Assembly: GCF_051857535.1 (NCBI RefSeq)
Contig: NZ_JBPZGY010000013.1
Location: forward strand, 80,210-144,209
Source of the DNA: Roseateles_B sp051857535
Lineage (GTDB): Bacteria > Pseudomonadota > Gammaproteobacteria > Burkholderiales > Burkholderiaceae_C
Direction: 5' to 3'
Length of the DNA: 64,000 nucleotides
The notes beneath the pieces are model-generated. The model worked only from the letters and a program-made list of their open reading frames with translations. It did not search any database and was not told the origin of the DNA. The first letter of the stretch is position 1. Each line of letters begins with the position of its first letter. Of the stretch, positions 36,066-43,868 are shown one piece after another. Both the position numbers and the translations under genes were made by a program.

Positions 36066-36914
36066 ATGAGCCTGACGCGCCGCGGCTTTGCCGCTCTTGC
36101 AAGCCTGTCCCTGATGTCCACGGTGATGGCCTCGGCCTGGGCGGGCAGCCCTGCCGACCCCAGCCCCGATGCCGCCCTGCAGGCCGCCATCGCCGGGGCG
36201 CAGCGCACGCCCGCCTTCACCTCCCGGGACGGCGCACGCCACCCCTACGAGACCCTGCGCTTCTTCGGCATCCGCCCGGAGATGACGGTGGTCGAGCTCA
36301 GCCCCGGCGGCGGCTGGTACACCGAGATCCTGGCGCCCTATCTGCGTGAAAAGGGCCAGCTGATCCTCGGCGCGGACGACCCGCAGTCCACCAATGCCTA
36401 CCGCCAGCGCAGCGGCCAGCGCCTGAAGGAGAAGCTGGCCGCCGCCCCCGCGGTCTACGGCAAGGTGCAGATGCATGTGTTCGAGGTGCCCGGACGCCTG
36501 CAGTACGCAGCACCGGGCTCGGCCGACCTGGTGCTGACCTTCCGCAACGTGCACAACTGGATCGAGGCCGGTGGCGAGCCGGCCGTCGCCGCCGTCTTCC
36601 GCAGCGCCTTCGAGGCCCTGAAGAAGGGCGGCAGCTTCGGCGTGGTCGAACACCGCCGCCCGGCCGCGCAGGCGCAGGACGAGAAGGCCAGCAGCGGCTA
36701 TGTGCACGAGGCCTATGTGATCCGCGTCGCCGAGTCCGTGGGCTTCAAGCTGGCCGCGCGCAGCGAGGTCAATGCCAATCCCAAGGACACGGCGGACCAC
36801 GAGAACGGCGTCTGGGCCCTGCCGCCCACGCTGGCCAACAAGGACAAGGACCGCGAACGCTACACCGCCATCGGCGAGAGCGACCGCATGACCCTGCGTT
36901 TCGTGAAGCCCTGA
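36066..36914 (+). CDS. Exported SAM-dependent methyltransferase-like protein
   Basis: A 282-residue protein. The N-terminus has a Tat-like TRRGFAAL motif and a hydrophobic segment ending at ASAWAGS, so it should be exported. The mature part looks like a class I methyltransferase: VVELSPGGGWYTEIL (motif I region), a TFRNVHNW segment and a final GVWALPPTL region. An exported methyltransferase fold has no obvious SAM supply, so it may use another ligand. It lies 154 bp from the divergent M14 gene and meets the Sui1-like gene end to end. Confidence 0.78.
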   Translation: MSLTRRGFAALASLSLMSTVMASAWAGSPADPSPDAALQAAIAGAQRTPAFTSRDGARHPYETLRFFGIRPEMTVVELSPGGGWYTEILAPYLREKGQLILGADDPQSTNAYRQRSGQRLKEKLAAAPAVYGKVQMHVFEVPGRLQYAAPGSADLVLTFRNVHNWIEAGGEPAVAAVFRSAFEALKKGGSFGVVEHRRPAAQAQDEKASSGYVHEAYVIRVAESVGFKLAARSEVNANPKDTADHENGVWALPPTLANKDKDRERYTAIGESDRMTLRFVKP

Positions 36915-37265
36915 TCAGCCGCCGGCCCGCTTGGCCGGATGGCCCTGGGCGATCAGCCAGGCGGTGACGCGCTCGGCGTGGTCGCCCTGGATCTCGAGCT
37001 GGCCGTCCTTGCAGGTCCCGCCGCTGCCGCAGGCCGTGCGCAGCTGCTTGCCCAGCGCCTGCAGGGCGGCGTCATCCAGAGGCAGGCCCTTGACCAGGGT
37101 GACGGTCTTGCCGCCCCGCCCCTTGCTCTCGCGCCAGACCCGCGCGATGCCGTCGCCCTTGGGCCGGGCCGCTGCCTGGCCGCAGCGGCAGGCCGTCAGC
37201 GCCGCCCGGCACTGCGGACAGGTGCGCCCCAGCTCGGTGGAATAGACCAGGCGGCTGCTGTTCAT
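36915..37265 (-). CDS. yciH: SUI1/YciH-family translation factor-like protein
   Basis: A 116-residue protein. A Cys-rich N-terminal part with CPQCRAALTACRCG is followed by the SUI1 domain: GKTVTLVKGLPLDDAALQ, LRTACGSGGTCKDGQLEIQGDHAERV. YciH is a bacterial relative of eukaryotic eIF1 that can affect start-codon choice under stress. Here the N-terminal Cys pattern suggests a small metal site, which is inference. It lies 9 bp from the DUF2242 gene on the same strand. Confidence 0.87.
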   Translation of the reverse strand: MNSSRLVYSTELGRTCPQCRAALTACRCGQAAARPKGDGIARVWRESKGRGGKTVTLVKGLPLDDAALQALGKQLRTACGSGGTCKDGQLEIQGDHAERVTAWLIAQGHPAKRAGG

Positions 37266-37274
37266 CTCGCCCCC

Positions 37275-37874
37275 TCAGCGCTGGCGCATCACCGCGGCGC
37301 TGCCCGCACCCGTGCCCTCGCCGGATTGCTCGCCGAGCATGCGGTGCATCAGGGCGAAGAAGCGGTCGTAGAACTCGCCGGCCGGGATGGTCTCGGAAGC
37401 TACCTTGACCATGGAGTCCTGCGAGGCCGCCAAGGGCACGGAGATCGAACCAATGGCGCTGACGCCGATGCTGGTGGAGTTGGCGCTCTTCTTGATCGCG
37501 TAGCGGTCCTGCTGCGCCGAGACGAAGGCCGTGGCGAGCTGGGCATTGCGGCCGTCGGGTACGCAGACCACATTGAAGTTGATCTCCACATGCACCTCGC
37601 CCTCGGGCTGGAAGCGCTTGGTGCCGCTGACGGCCCCCGCCTTGCCCGGATTGATCAGGTAGCCCTGGCTCAGCAGCGCGCGACGCGCCGCCTCGCAGGT
37701 GTCTTCCATGGAGGCGTCGAAGAGGCGGGAGAAGGTCTCCTCGGCCTGGAAGCGCTCGTTCTGGTAGACCGAGACTTTGCCGGGCTCGCGGCCAGGCACG
37801 GGGATCGCACAGCCGGCCAGCAGACAGGCTCCGGCCAGGCTGGCCATGGTGACGGCTGTCCATGTTCTGCTCAT
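37275..37874 (-). CDS. DUF2242 family lipoprotein
   Basis: A 199-residue lipoprotein. The signal peptide ends in LLAGC (Cys22), and the mature part contains DTCEAARRALLSQGYLINPGKAG and later QPEGEVHVEINFNVVCVPDG, matching DUF2242. Its function is unknown. The start at 37874 is chosen over one seven codons upstream because it begins the signal peptide. The Sui1-like gene follows 9 bp later. Confidence 0.85.
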   Translation of the reverse strand: MSRTWTAVTMASLAGACLLAGCAIPVPGREPGKVSVYQNERFQAEETFSRLFDASMEDTCEAARRALLSQGYLINPGKAGAVSGTKRFQPEGEVHVEINFNVVCVPDGRNAQLATAFVSAQQDRYAIKKSANSTSIGVSAIGSISVPLAASQDSMVKVASETIPAGEFYDRFFALMHRMLGEQSGEGTGAGSAAVMRQR

Positions 37875-38121
37875 CGATCGATCTCCCTCACACACCCTCG
37901 GCTCCCGCCACTGCGGGCCGGCGCAAAGGGCGCCGGCTCTGGTCCCGCATTATCCCGGTCGCAGGGGACCGGGCCCAGGAAGACACCCCCTGCGCCAAGG
38001 GCTGCCCACAGGGCCAGGCGGGCGGGGCATCGTGCCAAAGCACCGCTTTGCGCACACGGCTGCGCGGGCCTGGCCCCAGGTCAAGCCCGGGGCCGGGCGG
38101 CGAGCGCACAATGCAGCCGTC

Positions 38122-39252
38122 ATGCCTGATGCCACCGTGCCTTCGCGACGCCACAGCCTTGCGGCCCTGCTCGGCCTGGGGCTGGGGCTGGGACTGGGCG
38201 TCGAACTCGACGCCAGCGCCGCTGCCGAGGAGGACCTTCGCATCGGCAGCTCGGCGGCGCTCAGCGGGCCCGCGGCCCAGCTGGGCCTGCGCTACCACGC
38301 CGGCATCCGAGCCCAAGTGGAGGCACTCAACCAGCAGGGCGGCGTGCAAGGCCGCAAGCTCGTGATGGACCTGCGCGACGACGGCTACGAGCCCGACCGT
38401 GCCGAGATCAACACGCGTCAGCTGGTCGAGGACCCCCGCGTGCTGCTGCTGTTCGGCTATGTAGGCACGCCCACCAGCCGCGTGGCTCTGCCCTACCTGA
38501 AGCGCCACGGCATCAGTTTCCTGGGCGCCTACACAGGCGCCAGCATGCTTTACGAGCCCGGCCCCGGCCGCATCTTCAGCGTGCGGGCCAGCTATATGGA
38601 CGAGTCCATCGCCCTGGCCGCCGCCATGAAGCAGGACGGCGTGCAGCGCTTCAATGTGATGCTGCAGGCCGATCTCTTCGGCCGTGCCGGCCTGGAGGCC
38701 ATACGCGAGGCGGCCCTGTCCCTGAAGCTGCAGCTCCAGGCCTCGGCCACGGTCAAGCGCAATTCGACCCAGATGGACGAGGCCCTGGACGCCCTGATCA
38801 ACCGCGAACCCGCCGAGGCCGTGTTCATGATCAGCACCTACGAGACTTGCGCGACCTTCATCCGCCAGGCGCGCAACCGGGGCTACAAGGGCCGCTTCTA
38901 CCTGCTGTCCTTCGTCGGGCTGGAGCCGCTGAAGGAGTCCCTGTTGGGGGACATGCGCCACATCCGCGTCGCCCAGGTGGTGCCTGACCCTCATGACGCC
39001 AGCCTGCCCGTCGTGGCGGCCTACCAGAAGGCCATGCTGGCCCGTGGCGACCGGCAGTTCGATTCGATCAGCCTCGAAGGCTATGTCGCGGCGCGCGTGC
39101 TCACCGAGGGCCTGCGCCGCATCCGCGGCCCCATCAACCGCGAGAGCCTGCAGCAGGCGCTGGCGACCCTGGGTGAGCTGGACCTGGGCGGCTTCAAGCT
39201 GCGCTACCAGGAAGAGTCCCACCGTGGCAGCTCGCTGGTGATGGTCCGCTGA
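38122..39252 (+). CDS. ABC-type branched-chain amino acid-like substrate-binding protein
   Basis: A 376-residue periplasmic type I binding protein. The signal region (about 8-34) has a GLGLGLGLGVELDASAAA segment. The mature part contains IGSSAALSGPAAQLG, GGVQGRKLVMDLRDDGYEPD and FLGAYTGASMLYEP, and matches the LivJ/Peripla_BP_6 family. No permease or ATPase gene is adjacent, so it may be an orphan that senses or delivers ligand to another system. The ATG at 38122 lacks a clear Shine-Dalgarno. Confidence 0.88.
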   Translation: MPDATVPSRRHSLAALLGLGLGLGLGVELDASAAAEEDLRIGSSAALSGPAAQLGLRYHAGIRAQVEALNQQGGVQGRKLVMDLRDDGYEPDRAEINTRQLVEDPRVLLLFGYVGTPTSRVALPYLKRHGISFLGAYTGASMLYEPGPGRIFSVRASYMDESIALAAAMKQDGVQRFNVMLQADLFGRAGLEAIREAALSLKLQLQASATVKRNSTQMDEALDALINREPAEAVFMISTYETCATFIRQARNRGYKGRFYLLSFVGLEPLKESLLGDMRHIRVAQVVPDPHDASLPVVAAYQKAMLARGDRQFDSISLEGYVAARVLTEGLRRIRGPINRESLQQALATLGELDLGGFKLRYQEESHRGSSLVMVR

Positions 39253-39285
39253 CCCTGGCAAGGCCAGACAGGTAGAGTGAGGGGC

Positions 39286-40110
39286 ATGCCCTCCTTGCCC
39301 CCCTTGCCGCCGCAGCTGCCTGCGGCCCTGCTCCTGCTGTGCGCCCTGGCGCCCGGCCCCGCCCTGGGGGCACCCGAGCCCTGGGCCGGCACGGCGTACA
39401 TCCGCCAGGAGGTCCGCCGCCATTTCGAGGGGCAGGCCCACGGCCTGGGCCGGCAGACCATGGGCGCGCTCTTCGACCAATGCAACGCCTTCCGAGCCGC
39501 GGCCGGCCTGGCACCGAACTCGCCGCCAGCGGACCTGCTGGACGGCGTGGACACCGAGATCGTCGAGCGCTACTACGACACGGGCAAGGCACTGACCTGG
39601 GTGAGCCGCTACGGCCTCACGCCGACGGACCTGCAGCGCTGGCTGGACGAGGGCGCCAGAACGCCCGGCGTCCCGCCTGCGCGTCCGCCGGACTGTTCCC
39701 TGTACAAGAAGACGGACCTCAGTGTCGGCGAGCTGTGGGTGGACGGCGTCCGCTACGAGCTGCGTCATGACAAGAAAGCCATCGGCTCGCGCCGCCATCC
39801 CAGCCTCGTCGCGCGGGACATGGGCTTGCCGCTCACAGAGGACCCGCCCAGCCTCATCCTGGGCCAGCGCTGCCGCCGCCTGGACAGCCGGAGCAGCCCG
39901 CTGATCAGCGGCGAAAGCTGCCTCTGGTTGCTGTTTCCCGCGCAGCAGTACCTCAACTGGCCCTGGATGCTGGAAAGCCGGGCCATCCTGGGCCGCGGCC
40001 CTCATGCGATGGTGGAAGAGGTGCGCACCCTGGCGCTGAGCGTGGGTCGCGCCAGCCCCAAAGACATCTTCAGGATCCCCGAGGGCTATACCGTGCGCAT
40101 GCTGCCCTGA
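39286..40110 (+). CDS. Hypothetical exported protein
   Basis: A 274-residue protein with a signal peptide ending near ALGAPEP (about 30). The mature part contains YIRQEVRRHFEGQAHGL, several Cys residues (QCNAF, DCSLYKK, QRCRR, ESCLW) and no transmembrane helix. I recognise no family. GAGTGAGG before the ATG at 39286 decides the start over a GTG three codons earlier. It follows the ABC binding protein gene by 33 bp, so they may be co-transcribed. Confidence 0.7.
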   Translation: MPSLPPLPPQLPAALLLLCALAPGPALGAPEPWAGTAYIRQEVRRHFEGQAHGLGRQTMGALFDQCNAFRAAAGLAPNSPPADLLDGVDTEIVERYYDTGKALTWVSRYGLTPTDLQRWLDEGARTPGVPPARPPDCSLYKKTDLSVGELWVDGVRYELRHDKKAIGSRRHPSLVARDMGLPLTEDPPSLILGQRCRRLDSRSSPLISGESCLWLLFPAQQYLNWPWMLESRAILGRGPHAMVEEVRTLALSVGRASPKDIFRIPEGYTVRMLP

Positions 40111-40119
40111 GCCCGGCGC

Positions 40120-40608
40120 TCAGCCCGGGCGCTGGACTTCCCACACGCCGACCCAGTCCTGACGCTCGTCGGCATGGTGCCCGGCCAGGCGGAAACCGGC
40201 CTTGGCCAGCACCCGCTGCGAGGGCAGGTTCTCAGGCAGCACCTCGGCCCGCACGACCTGCACCCCCGCCGCCCAGGCCTCCTCCAGCATGAGCCGCACG
40301 GCGGCGGTGGCCAGCCCCTGCCCCTGCTGGCCCGGGGCGACCTGGTAGCCGATCTCCACCCGGCCCTCGCAAGGCGCACCCTTGAAGCTGATATTGCCCA
40401 GGTAGCGCCCATCGCTGGGGCGGCACATCATGCGGCTGACAGCCCAGCACGGCGCGCAGCCCTCGCCCAGCAGGGCCAGGGCGCGTCGGTGCACGCGTTC
40501 GGGCGGCAGGGCGCCAGGCTCCACGCGGTCCAGCCAGCCGGCGGGCCACTGTCCAGCTTCCAGCAGGCGCAGATCCTCCAGGCTCAATCGTTCAAGGGTC
40601 AGGTCCAT
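40120..40608 (-). CDS. GNAT family N-acetyltransferase
   Basis: A 162-residue acetyltransferase. The acetyl-CoA-binding P-loop region is VAPGQQGQGLATAAVRLMLEEA (about 90-111), and the C-terminal block has NLPSQRVLAKAGFRLAG. It resembles RimJ-type GNATs that modify ribosomal proteins or small molecules. It is convergent with the exported hypothetical gene, 9 bp apart. The substrate is unknown. Confidence 0.85.
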   Translation of the reverse strand: MDLTLERLSLEDLRLLEAGQWPAGWLDRVEPGALPPERVHRRALALLGEGCAPCWAVSRMMCRPSDGRYLGNISFKGAPCEGRVEIGYQVAPGQQGQGLATAAVRLMLEEAWAAGVQVVRAEVLPENLPSQRVLAKAGFRLAGHHADERQDWVGVWEVQRPG

Positions 40609-40698
40609 GCCGGCATTGTGGCGCCGCGCTGAGCGTCACAGGCAGTGCCGCGGGGCACCCAGGGGCCGCCGCCGCCCGCCCCCCAGGCCCTGAATGGC

Positions 40699-40734
40699 CA
40701 AGGCCCCAGCACGCTTGTGGCGCCTGGGGCCTTG
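40699..40734. repeat. Strong inverted repeat upstream of the Lrp gene
   Basis: CAAGGCCCCAG (40699-40709) pairs perfectly with CTGGGGCCTTG (40724-40734) across a 14-nt loop. No T-run follows. It could be a protein-binding site or an attenuating or REP-like element. Confidence 0.5.
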
Positions 40735-40886
40735 ACTGCAGGGGGAAGGGCCGTCGTGGGCCGGTCCTGCTCCGCGGAGGTCTTGCCCGGGCGGTGGAGG
40801 CTTGCTGTTTGCAGTGAACTCAGTGTAGGGAGGAGGCCTGGGCAGAAAATTGCAAAGATGCCTTTCTTCTTTTTTTGTTTGGCATT

Positions 40887-40918
40887 AAATTGCCCAATCT
40901 GAACAATCTAAGCAATTT
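40887..40918 (+). promoter_or_regulatory. Candidate Lrp autoregulatory operator
   Basis: AAATTGC (40887-40893) and GCAATTT (40912-40918) are an inverted repeat with an 18-bp spacer, and ATTGCCCAAT (40889-40898) is a smaller one within it. They sit in an AT-rich tract ending 2 bp before the Lrp ATG. Lrp-family regulators often bind such AT-rich palindromes near their own genes. The assignment is inferred from position and symmetry. Confidence 0.45.
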
Positions 40919-40920
40919 GC

Positions 40921-41397
40921 ATGGAACTGGACCGAATAGACCGCCAGATTCTGGAGATTCTTCAGCAGGAAGGCCGCATCCCAAACCAGGATCTGGCGGA
41001 TCGCGTGGGCCTCTCGCCCTCGCCCTGCCTGCGCCGGGTACGCGCCCTGGAGGACAGCGGCCTGATCGCCGGCTACCGGGCACTGCTGGATGCCCGCAAA
41101 CTGGGCCTGAGCCTGATGGCGCTGGTGCACATCTCCATGGACCAGCACACGCCGGAGCGATTTGCCAATTTCGAGGCCTCGGTGCGCATGCTGCCGGAGG
41201 TGCTGGAGTGCCTGCTGATCACGGGTCAGGCAGCCGACTACCAGCTCAAGCTGTGGGTGCGTGACATGGACCATTTCCAGAGCCTGCTGCTGGGCAAGCT
41301 CACCCGCATCACCGGGGTGACCGGCGTGCATTCCAGCTTCGTGCTGCAGCATGTGATCAGCCGCACGGCGCTGCCGCTGGATGCGGCGCAGGCCTGA
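40921..41397 (+). CDS. Lrp/AsnC family transcriptional regulator
   Basis: A 158-residue regulator with an N-terminal winged-helix domain (LDRIDRQILEILQQEGRIPN, then SPSPCLRRVRALEDSG) and a C-terminal RAM ligand-binding domain (about 65-150; VLECLLITGQAADYQLKLWV). Lrp-family proteins respond to amino acids. No amino-acid gene is adjacent, so the targets are not visible. The candidate palindromic operator before the start suggests autoregulation. The 3' end abuts the convergent NDH-2 gene. Confidence 0.92.
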   Translation: MELDRIDRQILEILQQEGRIPNQDLADRVGLSPSPCLRRVRALEDSGLIAGYRALLDARKLGLSLMALVHISMDQHTPERFANFEASVRMLPEVLECLLITGQAADYQLKLWVRDMDHFQSLLLGKLTRITGVTGVHSSFVLQHVISRTALPLDAAQA

Positions 41398-42738
41398 TCA
41401 GGCCTCGGGCCGAGGCGCAGGCGCGCTTGCCGCCGGCTCCACCACCACCCGCGCATAGCGCTGGAAGCTCCAGTAGGCCCAGGCCCAGTCCAACAGCACG
41501 ACCAGGCGGTTGCGAAAGCCGATCAGGAAGTAGATGTGGACGAAGAGCCAGAACAGCCAGGCCGCATAGCCCGAGAACTGCAGCCAGCCGAGGTCGGCCA
41601 CCGCGGCCTTGCGGCCTATGGTGGCCAGGGCGCCGTAGTCGCGGTAGCGGAAGGGCTTCAGCGTGGCCTCGCGCCCCCGCACAGCAGCGAGGATGCTGTG
41701 CGCCGCATGGGCACCCATCTGCTTGGCGGCCGGGCTGACGCCGGGCACGGGGCGCAGGCGCCCGTCCGGCTCCTGGCTCTGCGCGGCGGCCAGGTCGCCG
41801 ATCACGAAGACCTCCGGATGGCCGGGGATGCGCAGCCAGCCATCCACCTGCACCCGGCCGACCCGGTCCAGCGGCACGTCCAGCAGACGGCCCAGCGGCG
41901 AGGCGGCCACGCCCGCGGCCCAGACCACGGTGCGCGCCTGGATGCGCCGCTGCCCGGCAACCTCGCCCTGCTGCACGCTCACGCCCTCCGCATCGATGCC
42001 CACCACGCGGCAGCCGGTTTGCACCTCCACGCCCAGGCCGCGCAGCTGCGCCTCGGCCTTGTCAGACAGCGCGGCCGGCAGGGCCTGCAACACCCGGTCC
42101 GAGCCCTCCAGCAGCAGCACGCGAGCCCGGGCCGGATCGATGCGGCGGAACTCGTCGCGCAGGGTGTGGTGGGCGATCTCGGCCAGGGTGCCCGCCATCT
42201 CGACCCCCGTGGGTCCGCCGCCGATCACCACAAAGCTCAGGTGCGCTGCCTGCCGTGCGGGGTCGGGCTCCAGCTCGGCCTGCTCGAAAGCCTTGAGCAC
42301 GCGGGCACGCAGACGGAAGGCATCCTCCAGGGTCTTGAGGCCCGGAGCATGCTCGGCCCAGTCGTCATGCCCGAAGTAGCTGTGCGTGGCGCCGGCCGCC
42401 AGGATCAGGAAGTCGTAGCCGAGCTGCTGCCCATCGGCAAGACGCACGCAGCGGTTGGCCTTGTCGATGCCGCAGACTTCCGCCATCAGCACGGTGACAT
42501 TGCGCTGGCGACGCAGCATGTGCCGGATGGGCGCTGCAATGGAGGGCGCCGAGAGCCCCGCCGTCGCCACCTGGTACAGCAGGGGCTGGAAGAGGTGGTG
42601 GTTGCTGCGATCGACCAGGGTGATGTCCACCTCCGCGCCGGCCAGGGCCCGCGTGGCGGCCAGGCCGCCGAAGCCGCAGCCGATGATGAGCACCCGCGGA
42701 CGGGGGGATGAGGCGGTGCTGGGGGGCTTGCTGTCCAT
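41398..42738 (-). CDS. ndh: Type II NADH dehydrogenase (NDH-2)
   Basis: A 446-residue flavoprotein that would oxidise NADH and reduce quinone at the membrane without pumping protons. The FAD-binding GCGFGGLAATRAL (about 20-32) and the NAD-binding VIGGGPTGVEMAG (about 168-180) are both intact. The C-terminal FSGYAAWLFWLFVHIYFLIGF and RLVVLLDWAWAYW are membrane-anchoring helices typical of NDH-2. The ATG at 42738 starts the Rossmann fold best; ones at 42747 and 42762 are possible. The Lrp gene abuts convergently. Family members can act on other carriers, but the membrane tail supports NDH-2. Confidence 0.88.
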   Translation of the reverse strand: MDSKPPSTASSPRPRVLIIGCGFGGLAATRALAGAEVDITLVDRSNHHLFQPLLYQVATAGLSAPSIAAPIRHMLRRQRNVTVLMAEVCGIDKANRCVRLADGQQLGYDFLILAAGATHSYFGHDDWAEHAPGLKTLEDAFRLRARVLKAFEQAELEPDPARQAAHLSFVVIGGGPTGVEMAGTLAEIAHHTLRDEFRRIDPARARVLLLEGSDRVLQALPAALSDKAEAQLRGLGVEVQTGCRVVGIDAEGVSVQQGEVAGQRRIQARTVVWAAGVAASPLGRLLDVPLDRVGRVQVDGWLRIPGHPEVFVIGDLAAAQSQEPDGRLRPVPGVSPAAKQMGAHAAHSILAAVRGREATLKPFRYRDYGALATIGRKAAVADLGWLQFSGYAAWLFWLFVHIYFLIGFRNRLVVLLDWAWAYWSFQRYARVVVEPAASAPAPRPEA

Positions 42739-42765
42739 GGGAATCATTGTGCACAGCAACAATCA

Positions 42766-42783
42766 CCCAGTCTGGCGACTGGG
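42766..42783. repeat. Short inverted repeat upstream of the NDH-2 gene
   Basis: CCCAGTC (42766-42772) and GACTGGG (42777-42783) form a 7-bp stem with a 4-nt loop, about 30 bp before the NDH-2 start and about 190 bp past the GNAT stop. It could be an operator or a terminator of the upstream gene. Confidence 0.35.
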
Positions 42784-42975
42784 CATGCCGCAATGGCATG
42801 GACCGCAGGCTGGCCTGCATGAGCCGCGCGCTGCGCGCACCGCGCTCAAGAGCCGCCCGCCTGGCGGCCGGGCTTCCCACGCGGCGACAGACCAGGAAGT
42901 GCCCTGCCGCCAGGGCCAGGCCGAAGAGCGCGATGGTGGCCAGACCCACGCCGTCGCGGGCCGGTGCAGCGCTGC

Positions 42976-43698
42976 TCAAGAGGCCCTCGCGATGACGGCC
43001 ACCTGCACATCGCTGCGCCATTGGAAGCCCAGGCTTTCGTAAAGGGCGATGGCCGCCTCGTTGCTGCGCCAGGCGTGCAGGAAGGGGCGCTCACCGCGGG
43101 CCTCGATCTGCCGAGCCACGGCGGCGGACAGGCGGCGTGCCAGGCCCAGTCCGCGGAAGTCGGGATGGGTGCAGACCCCGCTGACCTCGGTATGGCCCGC
43201 CACGTGCATGCGCTCGCCCGCCATCGCGGCCAGGCGGCCCTGCAGGCGCACGCCCAGGAAGCGGCCCATGCGGTGCGTCTGCGCCAGGAAGGGGCCGGGC
43301 TGGGTCAGTTCGGCCAGGGCCAGCATCTCGGCGGCATCGGCATCGCCCAGGGGCTGGATGTCGGGGTGCGTCGGCTCATCGGCCAGCGAGCGCGTGGCCA
43401 GCATCTGCACGCCCTGGGCTGTCTTGAGCGCCACGGCGCCAGGCGGCAGTCGCAACGCCGGCACCTGCAGCAGGTAGAGCGAGCCCCGGGCCGGCAGCAG
43501 CCGGGACAGGGCGTTCAGAGCCTCGGGGCTGTCGTCCGCGGCGGCGGCAAAGAGGTGGATCTCCGGACGATAGCGGCGCGCCAACGCATCGCCCAGGGCC
43601 AGGTCTTGCTGCGGGCCGCTGAGGCTGTGCCATACCGGTCGGTTCAGCAGCTGCTCAGCCGGCAGGGAGTCTGGAGGCGGGGATGCGGCCATCGTCAT
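42976..43698 (-). CDS. GNAT family N-acetyltransferase
   Basis: A 240-residue acetyltransferase whose C-terminal half matches the FR47-like GNATs: VSGVCTHPDFRGLGLARRLSAAVA (acetyl-CoA site, about 167-190) and HAWRSNEAAIALYESLGFQ. The N-terminal half is a variable domain. The ATG at 43698 follows AGGAG. The 14-copy heptamer repeat lies 25 bp upstream of the start, so its promoter or leader may contain it. Substrate unknown. Confidence 0.85.
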   Translation of the reverse strand: MTMAASPPPDSLPAEQLLNRPVWHSLSGPQQDLALGDALARRYRPEIHLFAAAADDSPEALNALSRLLPARGSLYLLQVPALRLPPGAVALKTAQGVQMLATRSLADEPTHPDIQPLGDADAAEMLALAELTQPGPFLAQTHRMGRFLGVRLQGRLAAMAGERMHVAGHTEVSGVCTHPDFRGLGLARRLSAAVARQIEARGERPFLHAWRSNEAAIALYESLGFQWRSDVQVAVIARAS

Positions 43699-43722
43699 GT
43701 CGAGGAACTCCTGAAACCGGCA

Positions 43723-43821
<99 letters not shown>

Positions 43822-43868
43822 GGCGAGACTAACAGATACCCTGCCTACCCAGCCCTGCCCTGCTTCGC

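Larger units (their letters stand above)
40609..40920. other. Intergenic region with a strong hairpin and AT-rich lrp leader
   Basis: About 310 bp between the divergent GNAT and Lrp genes. The middle holds an 11-bp-stem hairpin (listed separately). The last 65 bp before the Lrp start are unusually AT-rich for this genome and contain inverted repeats. Confidence 0.6.

Noticed and set aside
37888..40005. 705-codon minus-strand frame
   Set aside because: Shadow of the ABC binding protein and the exported hypothetical.
42764..42975. Small membrane protein on the minus strand between GNAT and NDH-2
   Set aside because: A hydrophobic stretch is visible, but it starts only with TTG, and the frame then runs without a stop into NDH-2. 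It may be a remnant.
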